Below, piece by piece: positions 11,801 through 25,299 of a DNA stretch of 64,000 nt (position 1 is the stretch's first letter; each line of letters begins with the position of its first letter). Below the pieces are notes generated by a model. It saw nothing but the letters and a program-made list of their open reading frames with translations. It did no database searches and was not told the DNA's origin. Source of the DNA: Deroplatys truncata (Eukaryota > Arthropoda > Insecta > Mantodea > Mantidae); contig CM060985.1 of assembly GCA_030765065.1 (NCBI GenBank), forward strand, positions 8,246,001 to 8,310,000, given 5' to 3'. Position numbers and translations under genes: made by a program.

Positions 11801-14800
11801 CTTTTCGGCTATTTTTAATTGTTACATGCAAAAATTTAACTTATAGCATTTGTTTATAATGGGTCGTTGGACGGGTGCTAGTTTGTGTTATGTAAGTGCT
11901 ATTAAGGTTTCATTGCTGTAAAACGTCAATATAATGTCCATCGCAATGTTAGCCTTTGGAATAAAAGTGTGGGTGTACATCTTGAAGTAGACACGTAAGA
12001 GTTGCTGGTCAAACACTAGTGTACGAGGACATTGATAAAGTAAACCGCATGACCTGATGATCTCTCGACAAACAAAACTTGCGATACCCTTATGAGAAGT
12101 CAAGTGCAATAGTCCTTACTTCTTTGGGACCTCTGTTAGTGTAACATCTTAGCGATATGTTGGAATGACTGAAGAGGTTTCTCTCCACAACTTGACAATA
12201 GTCGTCTCATCAATCGAGACACCTGGTGTCAACAGGATGCTGCTCCAGTCAGATGTTTATTTCCAAACTACATTGTCTCCTGATATGGGGACATTTCATG
12301 GCTTGGAGATTTCTTATGGGGATGTTTGAAATACACCTGCGCAGAAAAAAAATTGCTATGAAGTTGCTGAAATTCCTGTGGACATGTTGGTCGTGTTATG
12401 GGAAACTTACAACTAGGTGTGGGTCCCACCTTCGATATAGTGTTCAGAAAATAGAATTTCTTGAGGTACTGGCAAATGCTTTAAATGTAAAGTGACAGTT
12501 TTGTTTGAAAGCAATTGTATTACTTTCTCTACCACGTACATAGTAGGTAGAGAAGGCATTGTATTCCTCCCAAAAATTCAATACCGATATTTCACTAGAA
12601 TACATGTTTGAAACTCCTAAATAAAAAAAATCATGTTTATAAAAAAGGTGTGTCTGTGAACAACATAACTCAAAACGAAAAGTCAGATATATATACCAAC
12701 CTTGGTATTTAGGTTCAGTGCCTTCCAAAGATGGGACATGAAGATTTTCAACAAAATCCGCTCATCCTAACTACATTTTACATGGAAAAATTTTCGAAAT
12801 GTTTTATTTTCTAAAAAGTGGCTCTAACGATTTTGATTAAAATATTATATTAAATATATTTAACCGAACAATAAAATGTATATCTTGAATTTTCTGGGAA
12901 TTGCCTGTAAAATCCGCTCCATTCGGGAGGAATTTTGTATAATCGTGTAAAAATGGTAAACGTTAAGCGATAGAGCAAAACGTACTTCACTAAACCGTAG
13001 ATCTCTTTAAAACACAATTTATTTATAATGATTTATTTGTGGCATTAGCCATTTCCGAAATATCCGTTATCAATGGTTCGAATTGCTCATACTTAGTTAT
13101 TCTTTTAAATTCTTGTTGATATTCATTTGTTTCTCGCAATGTCATGGAAAGAGTGTGTAATTTTAAGACCAGCATATAACGTCCAGTTGTTAAACATTTG
13201 ACTATCGCTGTTCTCTTTGTGTCTATAACGAAAGGTGTAATGTAGCTGTTTCTGTAAAGGTTTATCTCGATTAAAATGAAGTAGATAGTAAAGTGAACTT
13301 TCGTAAGAATAATTTGTATGTATACCCACTAATAAGCTATACAGAATAGAGAAAGTCATGTGAATGTAACACATAAGTATTTTAAAGCTTTACAATCGCC
13401 TGTTTCATTGCTTCATCCTGTGCATAGATGGTCATGATTTAGCAGCTAAGAAAACATGAAAACAAACGACAATATAAGTGATACTTGTTGCGTTAGTTGA
13501 TATTTTATTGAAATACTGCATGATTTAGCATTAAAATATTGTCCCCACAATCTTCGAGATGTATGGCGGCAGGCTAATTCTGACTATACATCCCCACCAT
13601 CCTAAAAGGTTCCCGCAGAAAGAAACATACCTACGCGCCGTCTCATTCGTGATTCAGAAATACTTCTACAAACTTTGGTGACGAGTTCCTCATAACAAAA
13701 ATAAGAAACAACGTTCATATAAACATATTTCCGGGAATCCTTAGTTTTGGATTTAGATGTTGAAAGTTTACGTTTTACGCATATCAAGTTTGTAACTGAA
13801 AATGATGGTAATGGAGTGATGTTATCGATGCAGTCATTGTATCCTATGTTTCACTTTAAAGTAGAAATGAACAAATGTTAATGTACACTCCACCGAGCAC
13901 AGAGAGACTTCATGGAAGCCTGCGTCACCGCTCGACATCGCGTGCAAGTATTTGAAACGGTGCGTGTATGGAAGCAAGGGGATGAGTTTATTGGACTTTA
14001 TTTCTTGGTTTGTAAAGTATTTCTGAAACATCCTGTATAGGAACGCTTGTATTCTTTTGTGATGTACAAACGTGTCATATGTTAATAAAACGTAAAGCTA
14101 AAGGAAGGTACGAACGGACGGGATGGAGCACCACACGCAGGCCAGTCGGCCCCTTCTGCTTCTACCATTGTCCACGGGAGGGAGGGACCCGAAACTGGGA
14201 AGAGTAGAGAACCGCACGCAGGCCAGTCGGCTCCTTCTGCTTCTACCAGTGTCCCCAGGAGGGAGGGACCCGAAACTGGGAAGAGTAGAGAACCGCACGC
14301 AGGCCAGTCGGCTCCTTCTGCTTCTACCAGTGTCCCCAGGAGGGAGGGACCCGAAACTGGGAAGAGTAGAGAACCGCACGCAGGCCAGTCGGCTCCTTCT
14401 GCTTCTACCAGTGTCCCCGGGAGGGAGGGACCCGAAACTGGGATAAACCACCGCACGCAGGCCAGTCGGCTCCTTCTGCTTCTACCAGTGTCCCCAGGAG
14501 GGAGGGACCCGAAACTGGGAAGAGTAGAGAACCGCACGCAGGCCAGTCGGCTCCTTCTGCTTCTACCAGTGTCCCCGGGAGGGAGGGACCCGAAACTGGG
14601 ATAAACCACCGCACGCAGGCCAGTCGGCTCCTTCTGCTTCTACCAGTGTCCCCAGGAGGGAGGGACCCGAAACTGGGAAGAGTAGAGAACCGCACGCAGG
14701 CCAGTCGGCTCCTTCTGCTTCTACCAGTGTCCCCGGGAGGGAGGGACCCGAAACTGGGAAGAGTAGAGAACCGCACGCAGGCCAGTCGGCTCCTTCTGCT

Positions 14801-17800
14801 TCTACCAGTGTCCCCAGGAGGGAGGGACCCGAAACTGGGAAGAGTAGAGAACCGCACGCAGGCCAGTCGGCTCCTTCTGCTTCTACCAGTGTCCCCAGGA
14901 GGGAGGGACCCGAAACTGGGAAGAGTAGAGAACCGCACGCAGGCCAGTCGGCTCCTTCTGCTTCTACCAGTGTCCCCGGGAGGGAGGGACCCGAAACTGG
15001 GATAAACCACCGCACGCAGGCCAGTCGGCTCCTTCTGCTTCTACCAGTGTCCCCAGGAGGGAGGGACCCGAAACTGGGAAGAGTAGAGAACCGCACGCAG
15101 GCCAGTCGGCTCCTTCTGCTTCTACCAGTGTCCCCGGGAGGGAGGGACCCGAAACTGGGAAGAGTAGAGAACCGCACGCAGGCCAGTCGGCTCCTTCTGC
15201 TTCTACCAGTGTCCCCGGGAGGGAGGGACCCGAAACTGGGAAGAGTAGAGAACCGCACGCAGGCCAGTCGGCTCCTTCTGCTTCTACCAGTGTCCCCGGG
15301 AGGGAGGGACCCGAAACTGGGAAGAGTAGAGAACCGCACGCAGGCCAGTCGGCTCCTTCTGCTTCTACCAGTGTCCCCGGGAGGGAGGGACCCGAAACTG
15401 GGATAAACCACCGCACGCAGGCCAGTCGGCCCCTTCTGCTTCTACCATTGTCCCCCGGGAGGGAGGGACCCGAAACTGGGAAGAGTAGAGCACCGCACGC
15501 AGGCCAGTCGGCCCCTTCTGCTTCTACCAGTGTCCCCAGGAGGGAAGGACCCGAAACTGGGAAGAGTAGAGCACCGCACGCAGGCCAGTCGGCTCCTTCT
15601 GCTTCTACCAGTGTCCCCAGGAGGGAAGGACCCGAAACTGGGAAGAGTAGAGCACCGCACGCAGGCCAGTCGGCCCCTTCTGCTTCTACCAGTGTCCCCA
15701 GGAGGGAGGGACCCGAAACTGGGAAGAGTAGAGAACCGCACGCAGGCCAGTCGGCTCCTTCTGCTTCTACCAGTGTCCCCGGGAGGGAGGGACCCGAAAC
15801 TGGGATAAACCACCGCACGCAGGCCAGTCGGCCCCTTCTGCTTCTACCATTGTCCCCCGGGAGGGAGGGACCCGAAACTGGGAAGAGTAGAGCACCGCAC
15901 GCAGGCCAGTCGGCCCCTTCTGCTTCTACCAGTGTCCCCAGGAGGGAAGGACCCGAAACTGGGAAGAGTAGAGCACCGCACGCAGGCCAGTCGGTCCCTT
16001 CTGCTTCTACCAGTGACCCCGGGAGGGAGGGACCCGAAACTGGGAAGAGTAGAGCACCGCACGCAGGTCAGTCGGCTCCTTCTGCTTCTACCATTGTCCC
16101 CGGGAGGGAGGGACCCGAAACTGGGAAGAGTAGAGCACCGCACGCAGGCCAGTCGGCCCCTTCTGCTTCTACCATTGTCCCCCGGGAGGGAGGGACCCGA
16201 AACTGGGAAGAGTAGAGCACCGCACGCAGGCCAGTCGGCCCCTTCTGCTTCTACCAGTGTCCCCAGGAGGGAAGGACCCGAAACTGGGAAGAGTAGAGCA
16301 CCGCACGCAGGCCAGTCGGCTCCTTCTGCTTCTACCAGTGTCCCCAGGAGGGAAGGACCCGAAACTGGGAAGAGTAGAGCACCGCACGCAGGCCAGTCGG
16401 CCCCTTCTGCTTCTACCAGTGTCCCCAGGAGGGAGGGACCCGAAACTGGGAAGAGTAGAGAACCGCACGCAGGCCAGTCGGCTCCTTCTGCTTCTACCAG
16501 TGTCCCCGGGAGGGAGGGACCCGAAACTGGGATAAACCACCGCACGCAGGCCAGTCGGCCCCTTCTGCTTCTACCATTGTCCCCCGGGAGGGAGGGACCC
16601 GAAACTGGGAAGAGTAGAGCACCGCACGCAGGCCAGTCGGCCCCTTCTGCTTCTACCAGTGTCCCCAGGAGGGAAGGACCCGAAACTGGGAAGAGTAGAG
16701 CACCGCACGCAGGCCAGTCGGTCCCTTCTGCTTCTACCAGTGACCCCGGGAGGGAGGGACCCGAAACTGGGAAGAGTAGAGCACCGCACGCAGGTCAGTC
16801 GGCTCCTTCTGCTTCTACCATTGTCCCCGGGAGGGAGGGACCCGAAACTGGGAAGAGTAGAGCACCGCACGCAGGTCAGTCGGCTCCTTCTGCTTCTACC
16901 ATTGTCCCCGGGAGGGAGGGACCCGAAACTGGGAAGAGTAGAGCACCGCACGCAGGCCAGTCGGCTCCTTCTGCTTCTACCAGTGTCCCCGGGAGGGAGG
17001 GACCCGAAACTGGGAAGAGTAGAGAACCGCACGCAGGTCAGTCGGCTCCTTCTGCTTCTACCAGTGTCCCCGGGAGGGAGGGACCCGAAACTGGGAAGAG
17101 TAGAGCACCGCACGTAGGCCAGTCGGCTCCTTCTGCTTCTACCAGTGTCCCCGAGAGGGAGGGATCCGAAACTGGGAAGAGTAGGGCACCGCACGTAGGC
17201 CAGTCGGCTCCTTCTGCTTCTACCAGTGTCCCCGGGAGGGAGGGACCCGAAACTGGGAAGAGTAGAGCACCGCACGCAGGTCAGTCGGCTCCTTCTGCTT
17301 CTACCAGTGTCCCCGGGAGGGAGGGACCCGAAACTGGGAAGAGTAGAGCACCGCACGTAGGCCAGTCGGCTCCTTCTGCTTCTACCAGTGTCCCCGAGAG
17401 GGAGGGATCCGAAACTGGGAAGAGTAGAGCACCGCACGCAGGCCAGTCGGCTCCTTCTGCTTCTACCAGTGTCCCCGGGAGGGAGGGACCCGAAACTGGG
17501 AAGAGTAGAGCACCGCACGTAGGCCAGTCGGCTCCTTCTGCTTCTACCAGTGTCCCCGAGAGGGAGGGATCCGAAACTGGGAAGAGTAGAGCACCGCACG
17601 TAGGCCAGTCGGCTCCTTCTGCTTCTACCAGTGTCCCCGGGAGGGAGGGACCCGAAACTGGGAAGAGTAGAGCACCGCACGCAGGTCAGTCGGCTCCTTC
17701 TGCTTCTACCAGTGTCCCCGGGAGGGAGGGACCCGAAACTGGGAAGAGTAGAGCACCGCACGTAGGCCAGTCGGCTCCTTCTGCTTCTACCAGTGTCCCC

Positions 17801-20800
17801 GAGAGGGAGGGACCCGAAACTGGGAAGAGTAGAGCACCGCACGTAGGCCAGTGTCCCCGAGAGGGAGGGACCCGAAACTGGGAAGAGTAGAGCACCGCAC
17901 GTAGGCCAGTCGGCTCCTTCTGCTTCTACCAGTGTCCCCGAGAGGGAGGGATCCGAAACTGGGAAGAGTAGAGCACCGCACGCAGGTCAGTCGGCCCCTT
18001 ATGCTTCTACCAGTGTCCCCGGGAGGGAGGGAGGGAGGGAGGGAGGGAGGGAGGGAGAGACCAGAAGGGCGACCGGATCCGAATGAAGGACGGGTGCAAG
18101 CACAGATAGGGTCCCTAATGTTTCGAGATTGAACGCATTCGACGCCGCCTGACCCTACCTACAAGCCCCGAACTTCCGGGGCGGAGCCCACTCGGAGGAG
18201 AGACCTAGCTGAGCAGTCCCCGCAGAGAAGAGACCTCTATAAAATGCACAGTCACCATCCCGCTCGGTTCGTGTATAAGACACGCTTAAGGTACCAAACA
18301 TTAGGCAAGAGCAGGATTTTCTTGTAAATAAATAACTATGAATTAAAGTGATAAAAATTCTATAAGTATCATAGAAGGAAACTGGATTATGATCAGCAAC
18401 ATTATCTTGAATGTCGCGACTGGCGACCCAGCAGGAACACAACTGACGTACAGATTCTTAGACGAGATAGGAGAGGAGGGGACACATCTACCGCCCCCGA
18501 AGTGAAGGAGCAACAGGACGCGTGGAAGTATTAACGGTTCCGTCCCGTTCAGCCCTCTAGTGTCCAGCATTTCGCACCACCAAAAAACCTCAAAGATAAG
18601 AACGAAACGGAAATAATCGGAGGGATATCGTGGTATTTGAAAATTCCAACCAATAACAAAAAATATCTCCATAAGGTTAGCACCACCAAACCAAAAAAAA
18701 AAATTATCTGACATAAATTGTGCCTTTAAACGACACCTACATATTTTTGTGTAGTAAGATGTTGTCTATCTCTTACGGTTTACGTGTTATACTAAACTGC
18801 TTCAGAATAGAGAGGACTTCACAGGCTATTCCCAGAAAATTCAACATATGCATTCTATTTGTCGTGTAAATATCTTAAATATATGGTATTTTTAATCAAA
18901 ACCCTTAAAACAATTTTTCAGAAAAAAAAGCTAACGAAAACGTTTCTATATAAAGGGTAGTTTGCGATGGGGGATTTTCTTCAAAATTTTGGTTTTGCAT
19001 CTTTGGAAGATGCTAAACTTAAATACCAAGTTTGGTATTTACCAACTTTTCCTTTTTGAGTTATGCTGTTCACAGACACGCAGACATGCAAACCGTTTTT
19101 TAAAAATGCTTTTTTGTTGTTGTTGTTGTTGTTATCAGGAGATCTCAAAGCAAGTATTTCCAGTGAAATCTTGACATAAAATTTTTGGATGGAATACAAT
19201 ACTTCCCTATTTACTGAAGAAAGTAATAATCTCGTAAAGATCACGTTGAAGCACTCAATTTATGTCAAATAACATTGTTTGTTATATTAACCATTTCTGA
19301 GATATTGTTTGTTGTTGGTTTGAATTTTCAGATACTTTATACTTGTGTAACTGCAAATAGCTATTCCTTTTGTTTTTCTTCTTCTTCTTTCAAAGAGAAC
19401 AGAATTTGAAAGCCATCACTTAGCGACCGGCATTGAAAAGATTTCACTCTCACTTTAGCTTATTGTAGTCTTCTTGCTATAACGAAAAATTTAAATAAGC
19501 AATGAAGGTTTATCTGTATTAACAAGTAGAGTAATTTGTAGAAGAGGGAGTAGAGAACGTCATGTGAGTGCTACACACCAGTACGCGTATGTACCGATTA
19601 GCTAAAGGCAACAATTATAATTTACCTAATACTACATTCAGGAGTTAAATATGCATTTTTACTGTCTCTACCACGTGCCCAAAGAAGGTATTGCATTCCA
19701 CCCAAAAGTTCCATACTGAGATTTCACTGGAAATACATGTTTTGAGGCCGCCTAAATAAAAAAAAGGCATTTTTAGAAAAAGGTCCATTTGTGTATCTGT
19801 CTGTGAACAGCGTAACTCAAAAATCAAAAGTCGTATAAATATATCCAACTTGGTATTTAGATTTAGTACCTTTCAAACACGCGACACAAATATTTCCAAG
19901 AAAATCCCTCCACCCAAAGTTACCTTTTACATGGAACATTTTCGAAATTTTTTATTTTTTTTTTTAAAAAAAAAGCGCTCTAACGATTTTCATTAAAATA
20001 CATATATTCAAGATATTTACATGATAAATAAGGTGTAGGTATATCTTGAATTTTCTGGAGATAGCTTTAGAGTCTTCTTCATTCGGAAGGAATGTTATAT
20101 AATCTTGTATAACCACTAAACGTTAAGCGATACGCGAAAAAAAAATGTAGATCTCATTAAACCACATAATTTATTTCAGATAGTTTTTTTGTGGCAACAT
20201 CCATTCCCGAGATATCCGTTATTAATAGTTCGAACTGTATACTTAGCCATTCTTTTAAAGTCCTGCCGATTTTCAGTTGTTTCTCGAGATTGCATGGAAA
20301 GAGTATGCGATTTTAAGGCCAGCGTACAGCATGCAGTTATTAAATATTTGACTGTCGCTATGTCTATAACGGAATGTGAAGTGTAGCTATTTCCAGAAAG
20401 GTTTATCTACCTTAGACTCTATTAAGTAGACTTTATTAAGTTAGGTTTAGACTTTATTAAGTACAAGTATGTATCAATTAGCTAAAGGCAAGAATTATAG
20501 TTTAATACTGCATTCAAGAGCAAAATATTATTTTTGCATAAAAAATTTAAAATGTACATTATGAAATTGTCTGTGAAAGTGTGTCATTTAAATTTACAAA
20601 ATAGAACATACATTTTGCATACAAATCCAGGCTGTGGTCATTAACGAAACATGTTATGTCTGTAGGTTATCATGAATAGTCATGTACACATAACGAAGAG
20701 CTCTGAGTATCGACTGCTGTCTCCTTGGCTTGGTGAAGGTCTGTTGACCAGCGGGGGTAAGTAGGCAAACAATCCTTTACACGAGTTACACTCACATGCC

Positions 20801-23800
20801 TTTCTCTACCCACTCTTCCATTAACTATTCTTAAAAACCCCATTTTTCTATCTAACTCATGTTAATCCAAGTAGGAATACTTTCATTACTCATGCAGTTA
20901 CAAGAGAGGGCTATTTGCGGTCCCCGTTGAAAACGCTGAAAAAGCAAGAAGGAATGGAATAAATTACCTTAAGAGTGAGGAAATAAGTAGGTGTGATCTT
21001 GCCAATACCTGGTGCCGCCCCTTTTAGGTGTTTTACTTTTATAGGAAAGTTGCGATATTCCCGCTAAAACAGACGCCGAATGGGAAGTGCCAACCTGAAT
21101 AAGAAGCGAAATCCGCGAAATAAGGAATTTCTGCAAACGTGAATCATTCGAGTTTTAGACGCGCAGATCCCTCGGCTACACCCTGGCGTCGCTTCGCAGT
21201 AACTGCTACACTCCTCTCCCTCTAAAAAAAAACATCCCTCGGCTACGTCTTGAGGCTGAGTATCTTACCGGCTTTGGCGGCATTGGTTATTCATATGTTG
21301 CCAGCATTGCGTTAGAGCTAGAGAACGACACAGAGTGACATCTGTAGGGCATATAAGATATCACTTACATCGCTGTCGGGAACCCCGGAGAAAAAATTAC
21401 CCCAAGAAGGATACACAGGACTGTAATGGTAATAAAATGTTTAAAAAATGCACCATTAGGTATATTCTTGCTGGCTTTGAAATTCTATACTCTTTATAAT
21501 ATGGCACCACAAGAAACAAAAGAATGGTGACTTAGAACGTCAACAAACGTAAACATCTTGGGAAATAATAGCAGTAAATATTTCAGAAAGGGCTAATATC
21601 ACAAAAAATTATTGTGTACTTTAACAAAATTCACATTTTTGTGTAGTAAGATTTTGTCTATTTCCTACTGTTTACCAATTATACAAAAGTCGTTCAGAAT
21701 GAAGAGGATTTCACAGGTTATTCCCAGAAAACTGAAGACGTGAATTTTATTTGTTATATAAGTATCTTAAACGTATGGTATTGTGACGCAGTGGCTATAG
21801 CACAAGGTTATCGGGAGGTCGGCGCCGGGTGGTCGGAGTAAACAACGATAAGGGCCGTTCGCCAGCCAAATACCGGGCGCAATATCGGCAGATAAACAGA
21901 ACCTTCTGGAAGCTTTATCTCCCCCTCCTCCAGAAAGTGTGACGAAATATGGGATAATCTACATTACGCTGGTCTTCAAAAGCGATGAAAGTGATGTCCT
22001 AAATCTTCTGCAGATGTCACCCTATGTCATCCTCTAGCTCCAACACAATACTAGCAACATATGAATAACAAATACCGCCAAAGCTAATAAGATACCGTCA
22101 ACGCTCGTAGCGTACGTTCCTAATTACTTTTTATTTTAAGTTTATTAGTTTTTTACGTTTCTGATTTACGGATGGTTAGGTTAGGGTTAGTTTGTTTTTT
22201 ATATAAGCTTAGATTACTAATTCGCTGGAAGTTAAGTTAGCGTTAGTTTTGTTTATATAAGCTTAGGTTACTAATTCGCGGGAGGTTAGGTTAGCGTTAG
22301 TTTTTTTATATATAAGCTTAGGTTACTAATTCGCGGGAGGTTTGGTTTGCGAGGTTAGGGTAAGTTTATATATATAAGCTTAGGCTTCTGATTCACGTGA
22401 GATTAGGTTAGTTTTTTTTATGAGCTTAGGTTACTGATTCACGGGGGGTTAGGTTTAGTTTATATATAGCTTAGGTTACTAATGTAGCTGTAAGTTCTCC
22501 ACACTTAGTTTCTCACTCATTACTGTGTATATTGTATTTTCACATTCCCCGCAAGCCATTTTGTTTCCTGTAATGCACTGTTAATAAGAATGCATTGCAT
22601 TTATATCAGCGGCAAAAGAAAATGAAGAACACATTGTTTATTCCGCAGACTTCACTTCTCATTTAGGTTGACAGTTCCCAATGCGCGCGTGCAATAGTGA
22701 CAAGATGGCCACATTTAGGTATTGTCTTCACACTGTAATTTTGCTATAAAAGTAGAACAACTAAAACGGCTGGGCACCAGCTATAGAACAGACAACAACT
22801 ACTCCTAAAAGCCACTCCTAAGTTAATTTATTCACTTTGCTTTAGCTTTTATTAACGTTTTCAATAAAGACCAAAGTAATGCAAAAAAGCTTGCGATAGT
22901 TCTAGAACATTCGACAACCTTGTGGAAAGATTCCACTGACTACACAAGCGAGCGTTCTCACGAGAGAGAGTAGAGTAATGTTAAGTTAGTGAGTGAGTGA
23001 GCGAATGTGTGCGACATCAAGAGCGACTCTCCGAGCAAGTTGGTGGCGTGCAGCGAGTGTTATTGTGGAGGTCTTGTGTGAAGTGATTCATCCAGCATGA
23101 AAAGGTTACATCACGAAGCAAGTGAAGTGACCAGTTCACCTTAGTGAAGTGACATTAATGAAGTGAGTCATAGATTTAAACGAAACACGAGGATAAGAAC
23201 TGAGAAAAGTGAGGTTGAAAAACTTGACAAAGTTATAATATTTTAATCAAAACTATTGACAGCCATTTTGAGAAAATAAGAATAACAAAGAGTAGTTTGG
23301 ATTGGGGGATTTTGTAGTAAATGTGTGAGTCACTTCCATGGAAGATGCTGAACTTGAGCTTGGAATTTATCCAACATTTTATTTTCAGTTATGCTGTTCA
23401 GAGACACATGCATAAAAATGCTGTTTTGTGTATCTGTGAGCAGCAAAACATCAAAAGAAAATGTTGGGCAAATACCAAACTTTGTATTTATGTTCAGTAT
23501 CTTCCTAAGATGCATCACAAAGATTATCAAGAAAGTTCTCCCACTCCAAACTACCCTTTATATGGAGCATTTTTCAAAATTTTTTATTTTACCAAAACTG
23601 GCTCTTGATTAAAACATCATACATATAAGATATTTACATGAAAAATATCTATGAAGTCCTCTTCATTTTCTGTAACTGGTGAACCATAAGATGTAGATAT
23701 CTTTAACATATACAGTTTAATTCAAGTAACTTTATTTGCCATATCAGCCATTCTCAAGACATCCATTATTATTGCTTTAATTTGTCATTTTTAAAGTGAT

Positions 23801-25252
23801 GTGGATATTCACTTGTTTCTAGTAATTATATGGAATGAGTATGAATTTTAAGGTTGGTATGTAGCAACCAGATTTTAAACATATGACTATTAATATCTTT
23901 CCTGTATCCCTCTTGTATGTACAATGAAATGCATAATTAAACTATTTCTGTAAATGAATAACTTGAAGTAGATAGAAAAAATAAGGTTTTAAACAATTGA
24001 GGGTAGCAAAAATTATGTGAATCTGCACATATTTTTATTTAAAATTTGCTGCAATGAATTGAGACATTTTAAAATATCTCAAGTCCATTGGCATGTGCCC
24101 AGAAATATGGCTTTGGTGGTCACCTCTTAAGATATGTTCACAAATTAAAACAATACAAAGGTTATCATTAGAATTAAATGAAACATTGGCAAATCGCATA
24201 GATTTGCAAAACATCCTATCACACAATGTAACCCCATTCATGGAGTGGTGTAGCCAGAAAAATATTAAGGGCACAGGGCTATATATAGTGATCCATTTTT
24301 TCAATTTATATTGATTCAAATTATAAATATGAATTAATCCTGAGTTTAAATATTTAGATAAATTGATTTTATATTCAGTGATAGAGGTGCAGCAATTGGA
24401 ATTGAAATTAGGAATAGGATGTTTTGTGTATTCTAAGAGGCAAATGTGTTGTGACATGAGAACTAATGACCACTGTGAAGTGTTTTACATTACCGTCGCA
24501 GGCCATTTTATTTCACAACAAAATAGTGTTTCTGGTTACGTTCCAAACTGGGAGATATTGCACTCATTTAGAATCCACTCAAACTTAGCAAACCATGCAC
24601 ATGGTGTACCCACACAGTTTCTGTTGCTGTTAGCTTTGCTGATACTGTCTAACACATGTGATTAAATACCAGTGACATGATTAGAAAGTATCCTGCCAAC
24701 CTAGAAACATGCTATTTTTAATGTAACATGTAATGAAACATTATATCAGTTATTTTGGTATTACTCACATCACAAGAAAGCAAGTGAAGGTGTTAAATAA
24801 AGAATGTTGAGCAAATATTAATGTTGGATTTTCAAGAGTAATGGGAAGTCTGCAGCTCTAAATGCCTGGGAACATATTAGCAATGCTTAACATATCTCAT
24901 ATACAAACAATAACAAATTAGTGTATCATAAAATGCAACCTGTTCAAGATGGAGATGACATGATCTTAATTTTTTTCTGCTTTGGCAATGTTTCTGTATT
25001 ATTCAGACATTCCAGATGTTTTTCCTATGCATAGCTTTTAAAATTAATCACAAACAGTATCCTGTATTTTATTAAAAAAAACACTCACCTTAGTACATAT
25101 GTAGTTTTCTATCTGCTGCATAATCCAGTACATATTATGTATTATTCCAGTCTCTCTGTGTCCTTTCACACCACTAATGCAGTGCATTTGAATTGTTTTG
25201 CTCTTGCACTAATGTATGAATCACAACACTAAACTAGGTATCTTAACACTAA

Positions 25253-25299
<47 letters not shown>

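Noticed and set aside
14082-17981. Large ORFs in the minisatellite as a repeat protein gene
   Set aside because: Several frames on both strands are open simply because the unit is 27 codons long without stops; length variants (77, 78, 58 bp) shift the frame and there is no start context or splice-linked exon.
22150-22490. Telomeric TTAGG array
   Set aside because: Only short GGTTAGG blocks inside a longer irregular 45-62-bp unit; no uninterrupted TTAGG run.
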